DNA from: Planctomycetota bacterium | Lineage (GTDB): Bacteria; Planctomycetota; UBA1135 | DNA length: 64,000 nucleotides | Assembly (NCBI GenBank): GCA_024229395.1 | Contig: JAAESM010000061.1 | Span: forward strand, 52,435-116,434 | Direction: 5' to 3' | In this document: positions 42,833 to 50,151 of the stretch, piece by piece | Layout of the letters: every line of letters starts with the position of its first letter | Position numbering within the stretch: position 1 is the first letter of the stretch | Position numbers and translations under genes: made by a program | Notes under the pieces: model-generated | Told to the model about the DNA's origin: nothing | Database searches by the model: none | The model's input: only the letters and a program-made list of their open reading frames with translations

Positions 42833-45800
42833 CTAGTCATACCGAACAGCACCACGCGACGACATGAAGCTCGGGTCCAGACCTCGTCGTTCCAGGTCCG
42901 CACCCAGGCGCATGAAGGTGAATAACTTCTGCAGGCATTCATCGGTACTGGAACGAATGACTTCGGGAAATTGCCATTCTTCCGGACCGCGCGGCAGTTC
43001 CTCCAGGAATGCCGCGTGACGTTCATCCAAGACCCGGCGATCCAAAATAATCACACCGCCACGATCGTCCTCATTCCTTAACAAGCGGCCGCAGCCCTGG
43101 CGGAACATCGCGATGGCCTTTGGCAAGTATATGCGGTGCCGATGCGGTCCCCAACCCATGCGCGCTTGTTGCGCGAACATGTAATTATCCGGTGCGCCAT
43201 AAGGCAGCTTAGGCATGACCACGTATTGGCAAGTGGGCCCAGGGAAGTCAACGCCGTACCAGAAGGTGTCGAGTCCGAACAACACACTCTCTTCCTGCGC
43301 GCGGAACAACTCCATGATCTCTTCCTTGCGATAGCCAGGCATGCCTTGGTAATAGAACGGCAAACCCAAGGCGCGGAAGACCTGTGCCAAGCGCTCTCCA
43401 ATGCGCATCAACAACACGCGGTTGGTGAACAAGCCCAAGATGCGTCCGCGTGTGCGTTCGGCCAAGAACACCAGCAAGTCTTCCACATACTCCAACCACT
43501 GCTCGGCGTCGGGGCCGCGATAGGCATAAGGCGGCGCATCTTCCGGCACGCAGTACAAGGAAGAGGTGGCTTCAAAGGAAGGCGGACCTTGGAAGCCATT
43601 CACTGTCGTTCCAATGCGCTCGACCGAATCTTCTGCAAGCAAGTCCAAGCCCAAGTAGCCGGCCATGGCCTTAAAGCTACCGCGCATATGTGCTGTTGCA
43701 CTGACCAAGGCCGCATCGCGCAACGATGGGAAGTAGGTCTCACCCAACCATTGCTGTGGCAGCAACCACTTCAGCACCAACAACGGCCGACGTCGGCCGG
43801 TGAATTCAACCTCGAAGTGCAGGTCCTCGGAGAAATCACCTTCACCGCTTTCGCCGCCAAGCCACAACTCCAGGCCTTCGCGCCAGTGCGCTAACAGCTC
43901 CAATGGTCGGCGCAAGGCCCAGCGTAACTTGCGCGCCTGACGCAGATGCACATCACCGAGTTCTTCGATCACGGTGCGCAAGGAACTATCCAGGCCATCG
44001 ACTGCAACGCGCAGTGCGGTCAATGCGGTGATCAAAGTATCGCCACGCCCTGAATCCAGATACTCATGCAGCATGAAGGCTGCTTCTTCGCGCGTGCGTG
44101 CGCCTTGTTCGGCCTTACGGAACTTCTCGAAGTCGCGCAGCTCGCGGGTGTTGTCGTGTGCGGCGGCATCGAGTGCAGCACTGAACTCTTCCGCTTCGTT
44201 GGAAGCGGCACTCAAGCGTTCATTGCGGTCGCCGGCCGCCAACTTGCTCAACAAGCGTTTCAACATGGGCAAGGGGGCGCGGTCACGACCCCGGCCGGTG
44301 CGTAGGTCGGAGGCTAGCTTGGTGACCTCATCCAGCTCAATATCGAAACTGCGTGCTGACAACGCCACTTCATGCAGGTGATCACACTCGTCAAAGACGA
44401 TGTGTGAGAACTCTTCTGGCCGCGCCAAGATGAAGGCGTGGTTGGTGACCACCACATGCGAACGCTCGGCGCGCATCGAGCGAATACCGGCACCGCAACG
44501 ATTGCTTGCACGTCCACGACAACAGTTTGGCAGGGAGCGCACCAAGGAGACCATGCGTTGCGCAGTGCGCGTTTGCCGTACGGGGTTGCCTGCAGGAATT
44601 CCAGGTGCAAGCGGGAAGCCATCCAAGTCGGCAGTGAGGTCTTCGCTGTAGAACAAGGCCAGGCGCAACCAAGTTGCGCGCGCCACGATCGATGCACCAG
44701 AAGGTTCGGGCGCGGCATCCAGGATCGCGCGACCGCAGATGTAATTCGCTCGCCCTTTCAACAAACTGACGGTTGGCAATTCCGCGCGCGGCACACCCGC
44801 GGCTTCGAGCAATTCCAATGCACGTGGGATCTCGCGGAAGAAGGCCTGCTCTTGTAGTGCACGCGTATAGGTGCTGACGGCAACGCGTACGTGGTTCTCC
44901 AAAGACCACAACATCAGCGGCGCAAGATAAGCCAAGGTCTTGCCGGTACCAGTGGGGGCGTCGGCAAGCAGGAACTGGTTGGCGCCCAACACCGCGCTCA
45001 CTTCTTGCGCCAAGGCGCGTTGGCCAGGGCGGTCAACCGGATCTTGATCAGCTTTGGCGAAGTGCTTCGGCACCAAGTCAAAGAAGGCTTGCAAGCGTTT
45101 ATGACCTTCCGGTGACAAGGCCGCTTCCTCTTCACAGCGAGAGGACATCACATCGGTCTCGAGCAGGTCACGTCGGAAGTCTTCGAGGAAGCGCGGGTCA
45201 CGATCCAGCAGGATGCGGTCGGCATCCATGGGCGCGTCTTCCAGGTCTTGGCTTAGAGTCCCGTCATCCAGGCCAACGAAGAACAGGTCCTGATCCTCGC
45301 CGCCAGAGTAGCGACTGGGGTAGTCGAGCAAGTCGCGCACCACGAGCAGCCAATCCCAGACCTTGGAATCCTCGCCGCCGCTTTCGGTGATCAAATCATC
45401 TAGCCCGCGGGCGAGCAGTTGGCGTAGAGAAGAATCGCGTTCGAAATGAGCTCGAACCAAGGCCTCGAGCAAGCGCCGTATGTCAGCCGAACGCCTTGGT
45501 TGGCCAGGATTGGTGCCACAGTAATGGCGGAACAGTGCGGCGAATCCGGCCGTACCGCGGCGCGGATGTAGGAGAGTTGCCAAGTCGGCCAGCTCCACGA
45601 CTACTGGTGGAGTGGCTCCTGGGCACATCATCTGGAAGCGCTGGAGGAAACTCTCGGCGCCTTCACCAATCACCACGCGACGCCCTTCAAGGGCAGCAAG
45701 GCGATCTGGGATGATGTCGCGCCAGGAAGGTAGTTCAGCCAGGCGGTCTCCTGTAAACCCTATGTCAGCAAGGGATTTAGGCGCGCTGGCGGGGGAGCAT

Positions 45801-45958
45801 CCGGGCTCGAAAGGAGAAGCCTCAGTGGCCGGAATGACCGTTGCCGGGCCATCGCCTTCTAGGTAGGTACACGCTTCCAGGAAGTAAATCCCATCGCGCT
45901 CGCGGTCTGAGCCAGTGGTGGCGCAGGAGACGAAGATGGGGTCCAGGGAAGGGGTCAT
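42833..45958 (-). CDS. DinG/XPD-type helicase with inactivated exonuclease domain
   Basis: 1041 residues. The first 180 resemble the DEDD exonuclease domain fused to DinG in Gram-positive bacteria, but the catalytic D-x-E-TTG motif reads SCATTG, so the two metal-binding acids are lost. The helicase follows: Walker A DAPTGTGKT (about 334), four Cys (about 407, two near 476, one near 484) placed like the Fe-S cluster of XPD-family helicases, and motif II FDECDH (about 520; DEAH in the family). The C-terminal helicase half contains FTNRVLLMRIGERL, LDTFWYGVDFPG and MFRQGCGRLLRNEDDRG. Probably a repair or R-loop helicase. Confidence 0.88.
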   Translation of the reverse strand: MTPSLDPIFVSCATTGSDRERDGIYFLEACTYLEGDGPATVIPATEASPFEPGCSPASAPKSLADIGFTGDRLAELPSWRDIIPDRLAALEGRRVVIGEGAESFLQRFQMMCPGATPPVVVELADLATLLHPRRGTAGFAALFRHYCGTNPGQPRRSADIRRLLEALVRAHFERDSSLRQLLARGLDDLITESGGEDSKVWDWLLVVRDLLDYPSRYSGGEDQDLFFVGLDDGTLSQDLEDAPMDADRILLDRDPRFLEDFRRDLLETDVMSSRCEEEAALSPEGHKRLQAFFDLVPKHFAKADQDPVDRPGQRALAQEVSAVLGANQFLLADAPTGTGKTLAYLAPLMLWSLENHVRVAVSTYTRALQEQAFFREIPRALELLEAAGVPRAELPTVSLLKGRANYICGRAILDAAPEPSGASIVARATWLRLALFYSEDLTADLDGFPLAPGIPAGNPVRQTRTAQRMVSLVRSLPNCCRGRASNRCGAGIRSMRAERSHVVVTNHAFILARPEEFSHIVFDECDHLHEVALSARSFDIELDEVTKLASDLRTGRGRDRAPLPMLKRLLSKLAAGDRNERLSAASNEAEEFSAALDAAAHDNTRELRDFEKFRKAEQGARTREEAAFMLHEYLDSGRGDTLITALTALRVAVDGLDSSLRTVIEELGDVHLRQARKLRWALRRPLELLAHWREGLELWLGGESGEGDFSEDLHFEVEFTGRRRPLLVLKWLLPQQWLGETYFPSLRDAALVSATAHMRGSFKAMAGYLGLDLLAEDSVERIGTTVNGFQGPPSFEATSSLYCVPEDAPPYAYRGPDAEQWLEYVEDLLVFLAERTRGRILGLFTNRVLLMRIGERLAQVFRALGLPFYYQGMPGYRKEEIMELFRAQEESVLFGLDTFWYGVDFPGPTCQYVVMPKLPYGAPDNYMFAQQARMGWGPHRHRIYLPKAIAMFRQGCGRLLRNEDDRGGVIILDRRVLDERHAAFLEELPRGPEEWQFPEVIRSSTDECLQKLFTFMRLGADLERRGLDPSFMSSRGAVRYD

Positions 45959-46041
45959 TTGCTGTTAGCGCTCCGAGGTGCGCGACGCGATAATACGGGC
46001 ATCTCGCCCCTCAATCATCCCTGTAGTGCGAGTTGAATACC

Positions 46042-47097
46042 ATGGTGGAAATAACTGAAATTCCCGTAGAGGGCTACCAGTGCGTAAAGCGTGCAATCGA
46101 CCCGGTTTCCGGACTTCACGCTTTCATTTCGGTGCATAGCACCGTTCTCGGCCCTGCCCTTGGCGGCATGCGGCTGTGGCCTTACGCCTCCGAAGACGAA
46201 GCGCTCACCGATGTGTTGCGCCTTTCTCGCGGTATGACCTACAAGGCGGCCTGTGCAGGCCTCAATCTGGGTGGCGGCAAGTCCGTCATCATTGGCGATC
46301 CTTCGATGAAATCCGACGCCTTCTTTGAGGCCATGGGTGAATTCGTCGAGTCCTTCGGCGGCAACTACATCACCGCAGAAGACGTCAACACGAAGGTAGA
46401 GGACATGGGCATCGTCGCTCGCAGGTCCAGCCACGTCGTGGGTATGGCAGGCAAGTCCGGCAACCCATCGCCAAAGACCGCGTGGGGTACATTCCTCGGT
46501 CTGAAGGCAACTTTGGAAGATGTCTATGGCAGTGATTCCGTAGCAGGCAAGACCGTCGCCATCGAGGGCGCTGGTTCGGTCGGCTCGATCTACGCCGATT
46601 TCATCGCCAAAGAGGGCGGCAAGATCATCGTCGCCGACATCTTCGCCGAATCCGCCGAGCGCGTAGCCAAGGCTACGGATGGCATCGTGGTCGGCCCAGA
46701 TGAGATTCGCAGCGTTGAGTGCGATATCTACGCACCTTGCGCATTGGGCGGCTCGCTCAACGATGAGACCATTCCACAGCTGAAGTGCAAAGCCATCGTC
46801 GGTGCTGCCAACAACCAGCTGCTGGAGGATCGTCACGGCGATATGCTGCGTGACTTGGGCATTCGTTATGCACCAGACTACGTGGTCAACGCTGCTGGCC
46901 TGATCAATGTCTTCGACGAGATGATGCCTGGCGGTTACAACGAGGATCGCGCAATGGCTGCCATGGAGAAGATTCGCACCAACATGGCTGCGATCTTTGC
47001 CATCTCCAACGAAGAAGGCATTAGCACTGCAGAAGCTGCTGACCGCTTCGCGGAGCGCCGCGTTCAGGCGCACCTTGATCAGCAAGCCAACGCCTAA
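46042..47097 (+). CDS. Leucine/valine-type amino acid dehydrogenase
   Basis: 351 residues of the Glu/Leu/Phe/Val dehydrogenase family. The substrate domain shows GPALGGMRLWPY and the catalytic Lys in GLNLGGGKSVIIGDP (about 80); the NAD-binding domain shows AIEGAGSVGSIYADFIAKEGG. The length and the GGMR motif match branched-chain leucine or valine dehydrogenases rather than hexameric glutamate dehydrogenase. It reversibly deaminates a branched amino acid to the 2-keto acid. ATG 46042 is chosen over an in-frame TTG at 46033. Confidence 0.9.
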   Translation: MVEITEIPVEGYQCVKRAIDPVSGLHAFISVHSTVLGPALGGMRLWPYASEDEALTDVLRLSRGMTYKAACAGLNLGGGKSVIIGDPSMKSDAFFEAMGEFVESFGGNYITAEDVNTKVEDMGIVARRSSHVVGMAGKSGNPSPKTAWGTFLGLKATLEDVYGSDSVAGKTVAIEGAGSVGSIYADFIAKEGGKIIVADIFAESAERVAKATDGIVVGPDEIRSVECDIYAPCALGGSLNDETIPQLKCKAIVGAANNQLLEDRHGDMLRDLGIRYAPDYVVNAAGLINVFDEMMPGGYNEDRAMAAMEKIRTNMAAIFAISNEEGISTAEAADRFAERRVQAHLDQQANA

Positions 47098-47116
47098 GGC
47101 GCTGTAAGCCGAATCA

Positions 47117-47140
47117 CACCGCCGGGGTCACTCGGCGGTG
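47117..47140. terminator. Hairpin between convergent genes
   Basis: CACCGCCG and CGGCGGTG form an eight-base stem around GGGTCACT, located 20 bases after the dehydrogenase stop and over the stop of map. There is no T-tract on either side, so factor-independent termination would be weak. Confidence 0.3.
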
Positions 47141-48051
47141 GTCACTTCCACACCCTCTTCATGAATGATGAGGGTGTGTTCCGTTTGGGACACGCGCACG
47201 GCTGGATCCGGGTCGACCAGCGGCGGGAACTCCATCAGGGCGCCGGTGCGCTTGAGGCGACCGAGCGTATCCTCCACATCATCGGCGGGCATGCCGGCGA
47301 AGGTGCGGCGCGCGAAGGGCAAACCATTCATGCCTTCGATCACCGACCAGACGGCGGGATCGATTCCTTTCATCTTGCGCGGCTGACGTTGCAGGGCAAA
47401 GATCTCCGAGCGTCCTGATTCATGCACCGTGCCTTTGCCGTCGGTGGCGAAGGGTTCGATCGCGATCACCATGCCTGGCTCCAGCTTGGTCTTGCCGCGG
47501 CCCCACTTATCAGGAGTGGCTGGAATCTGTGGTGCACAGTGCACGATCCAACGGCCCACGCCATGACCAGTCAGGTTGTAGACCGGGCGGAAGCCGCGCG
47601 CTGTGATAGCGGCCTCAATTGCAGCTGAAATCGTGTTGATTTCGACCCCCGGACCGGCTGCATCAATCGCAGCGGCAAGCCCGTCGGCCGAGGCCTGGAT
47701 CATGTTGTGATATTTTTCTTTTTCCCCGAGGTAGACGGTTTGGGCGTTATCCGCCACATAGCCATCGACTTCCACCCCGATATCCACCTTCACTACATCT
47801 TCAGGTTCATAGATGGTGGGATCGCCTGGGCGCGGGCAATAGTGCGCTGCGATGTGGTTACGGCTGGTTTGAGCCGGGAAGGCCATGCCCGCGCCTTGCG
47901 ACACGATGAAGGCTTCAACTTCAGCCATAACGCTTGCTAGTTTTGCCCCAGGTAGGATTCTGGAAATAGCAAGTTCACGAGCTTGGCGGGCGATCACGCC
48001 AGCGCGGCGGAACTTTTCGAGGGCGTCGGGGTCTAAAGCGGGGTGCGGCAT
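47128..48051 (-). CDS. map: Methionine aminopeptidase, type II
   Basis: The enzyme removes the initiator Met from new proteins. The 307 residues match the archaeal/eukaryotic type II class, not the usual bacterial type I. Metal ligands are seen in VKVDIGVEVDGYVADNAQTV (two Asp), NLTGHGVGRW (His), IAIEPFATDGKG (Glu) and QTEHTLIIHEEG (Glu). The IEPFATDGKG and EHTLII motifs and an insertion of about 60 residues before them are type II features. The ATG at 48051 gives the family start; the longer frame upstream is not conserved-looking. Confidence 0.92.
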   Translation of the reverse strand: MPHPALDPDALEKFRRAGVIARQARELAISRILPGAKLASVMAEVEAFIVSQGAGMAFPAQTSRNHIAAHYCPRPGDPTIYEPEDVVKVDIGVEVDGYVADNAQTVYLGEKEKYHNMIQASADGLAAAIDAAGPGVEINTISAAIEAAITARGFRPVYNLTGHGVGRWIVHCAPQIPATPDKWGRGKTKLEPGMVIAIEPFATDGKGTVHESGRSEIFALQRQPRKMKGIDPAVWSVIEGMNGLPFARRTFAGMPADDVEDTLGRLKRTGALMEFPPLVDPDPAVRVSQTEHTLIIHEEGVEVTTAE

Positions 48052-48221
48052 CAAGGTTTCCAGAGGGACACGGTTGGGGCCGTGGGACCAGATTTTAGGG
48101 CAGCTTGGCTGGTGCGCGGCTGAAGCGGCAAAAAGAAAAATCACTGGCCCGCGAGCCCCCTTTAAGACTTCAGGAAGTCAACTCAATGGGTCGATAGAGA
48201 ACGGAACCCGATGGTTTAACA

Positions 48222-49157
48222 ATGCTGCAAATCCAAACAGGACAGAAAATCGGCCAATACCAGGTGGAAGGCTTCCTCGGTCGAGGAGCTTTCGCTCAGG
48301 TTTTCTTGGCTACCGACGCGCAAGGGAGGCGCGTCGCTCTAAAAGTTGGCGACGACAGTGGTGGTGGGCGATTCCTGCCACGCTTCGGTGAAGTCACGGT
48401 TACTCGCGACCCCCGCGCTGTCAGTCCCGATGAAACGCCCGCCGAGGCCATGTTCCTTGACCCCGTTGATGGTGCCCGCGCGGAAGTGCTGGATGCCGCC
48501 GAGGTCGACGAACTCCTCCTCAAGGAAGCCGACCTGCTGCAATCTGCACCTGGCGTCACGACGCCACGCCTGCACGAGGTCATCAAGGTGGAAGGCCGTC
48601 CGGTGTTGGTCATGGACCACATTCCAGGTACGACCCTGCGCGAGCGCATTCGTTCGATGGAAGGAGTCAAGATCACTTGGATCCTCGATGTTGCCGTTGC
48701 AGCCGAACGCCTGATCGAAGGCGGCTGGAACTGTCATGGTGATCTCAAACCGGAGAACATCCTGGTCACTGATCAGGAGGAAGTGTTCCTCATCGACCCA
48801 GTGCCCGAGCCCTGTCGGGAAGATCGGGTCGTCACCACTCCCTGGTACAACCCGTTCCTGCGCTGGGATCAAAAAGGCGACGCTCAGGCGCTCGCGATCA
48901 TGATCTATGAACTCATGGTTGGTGCCATGCCTTTCGATACGGTGCCTTGGTCCCTCGCCGGAACTTGCCACTCCTCGACTTCCGAGGAAGACCGCAATCT
49001 GAGCCTGTCGATGTACTTGTCTTGCCCACAGATGCGTGAATTGAACGCACTCACTCCTCGCCACTTCGAGCCGATCTTCCATCGGGCGATGTGCGAGGAA
49101 TCATACGGATTGTCCGAGCTGCGGAGCGACCTGGAGGACTTCCTACTGCGGCATTAA
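48222..49157 (+). CDS. Atypical protein kinase with altered HRD and DFG motifs
   Basis: 311 residues with a kinase fold: glycine loop GRGAFAQV (20-27), ATP-anchoring Lys41 in VALKV, catalytic loop CHGDLKPENIL (His about 172), and DPV in place of DFG (Asp about 193). HRD has become HGD, retaining the catalytic Asp. The N-lobe carries an insertion of about 35 residues after Lys41 that is rich in Pro and acidic residues. No transmembrane or sensory domain follows. Activity is possible because Lys, both Asp and Asn are kept, but the activation-segment start is unusual. The partner is unknown. A strong terminator follows. Confidence 0.85.
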   Translation: MLQIQTGQKIGQYQVEGFLGRGAFAQVFLATDAQGRRVALKVGDDSGGGRFLPRFGEVTVTRDPRAVSPDETPAEAMFLDPVDGARAEVLDAAEVDELLLKEADLLQSAPGVTTPRLHEVIKVEGRPVLVMDHIPGTTLRERIRSMEGVKITWILDVAVAAERLIEGGWNCHGDLKPENILVTDQEEVFLIDPVPEPCREDRVVTTPWYNPFLRWDQKGDAQALAIMIYELMVGAMPFDTVPWSLAGTCHSSTSEEDRNLSLSMYLSCPQMRELNALTPRHFEPIFHRAMCEESYGLSELRSDLEDFLLRH

Positions 49158-49198
49158 GCCGCTTCCTCCTGGTACAACCCGTCCGTAGGACATTCCAA

Positions 49199-49236
49199 GG
49201 CACCGTTCAGCCCCACGCTGAACGGTGCCGCCTTTT
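49199..49236 (+). terminator. Factor-independent terminator after the kinase gene
   Basis: A perfect 13-base stem, GGCACCGTTCAGC / GCTGAACGGTGCC, with loop CCCAC (49199-49229), followed by GCCTTTTG. The descending arm shares GCC with a second small hairpin, GCCGCC/GGCGGC (49227-49244), whose loop is the T run, so the two structures exclude each other at their junction. Confidence 0.75.
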
Positions 49237-49249
49237 GTGGCGGCAACGC

Positions 49250-49255
49250 TACAAT
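49250..49255 (+). promoter_or_regulatory. -10 box of mqnD
   Basis: TACAAT directly after the terminator hairpins, 14 bases before the mqnD ATG. A short leader of about seven bases would result. The presumptive -35 region lies inside the terminator stem. Confidence 0.35.
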
Positions 49256-49269
49256 CGGCGGCTTAAACC

Positions 49270-50124
49270 ATGGATTCCACCGCCCATCAGACTCTCCAGC
49301 TCGGCCATAGCCCAGATCCAGACGACGCCTTCATGCACTTCGCATTGGCAGCCGACCGCCTCGATACCGGCGGCCTGCAGTTTGAGCACAAACTGGAAGA
49401 CATCGAAAGCCTGAACCGCCGCGCGGTCACCGGTGATTACGAGATCACCGCCGTTTCGATCCACGGCTACGCTTTCGTCGCCGACAAGTATGCCTTGCTG
49501 AACCATGGCGCCTCGATGGGCGAAGGTTATGGCCCACGCATCGTCGCGCGCGAAGAGATGGCGCTCGAGAAATTGCAGAAGGGCAAAGGCCTGCGCTTGG
49601 CCATTCCTGGCGAGTGGACTTCTGCGCACCTCGCCGCGCAAATGTTGATCGGCCCTTACGACTACGGCCTGGTCGAGTTCGATCAGATTCCCAACGCCGT
49701 CGAATCCGGCGAGTACGACGCCGGCGTGTTGATCCACGAAGGGCAGCTGACTTTCCAAGAGCAAGGCTTGGTCCTGCTCGAGGACCTTGGAGTCTGGTGG
49801 GCCAAAGAGACTGGCGGCTTGCCGCTGCCACTCGGCGGTAACACCGTACGCCGTGATCTCGGCGACTTGATCCCGCAGGTTTCCAGCTTGCTGCGCGAGT
49901 CGATCAAATACGGTCTCGACAACCGCGAAGAATCCGTCAAGTACTCGTTGCAGTTCGGTCGCGACCTGACCCTTAATCAGGCCGATGAGTTCATCGCAAT
50001 GTACGTCAACGAGCGCACCTTGGATTACGGCGACGACGGCCGCGAGGCAGTTCGTCTGTTCCTGGAGCGCGCGCACAAGATGGGTTTGATCCCAGCAATG
50101 CCGCAACTGGACTTCGTGCGCTGA
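49270..50124 (+). CDS. mqnD: 1,4-dihydroxy-6-naphthoate synthase (futalosine pathway)
   Basis: MqnD converts cyclic dehypoxanthine futalosine to 1,4-dihydroxy-6-naphthoate in the alternative menaquinone route. 284 residues of the periplasmic-binding-protein-like fold, with the family N-terminus GHSPDPDDAFMHFAL, ITAVSIHGYAFVADKY and GLPLPLGGNTVRRDL. No signal peptide, as expected for a cytoplasmic enzyme. The other mqn genes are not in the window. Confidence 0.93.
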   Translation: MDSTAHQTLQLGHSPDPDDAFMHFALAADRLDTGGLQFEHKLEDIESLNRRAVTGDYEITAVSIHGYAFVADKYALLNHGASMGEGYGPRIVAREEMALEKLQKGKGLRLAIPGEWTSAHLAAQMLIGPYDYGLVEFDQIPNAVESGEYDAGVLIHEGQLTFQEQGLVLLEDLGVWWAKETGGLPLPLGGNTVRRDLGDLIPQVSSLLRESIKYGLDNREESVKYSLQFGRDLTLNQADEFIAMYVNERTLDYGDDGREAVRLFLERAHKMGLIPAMPQLDFVR

Positions 50125-50151
50125 GTTGTGCGATAGTCTGCATCCAAAGCG

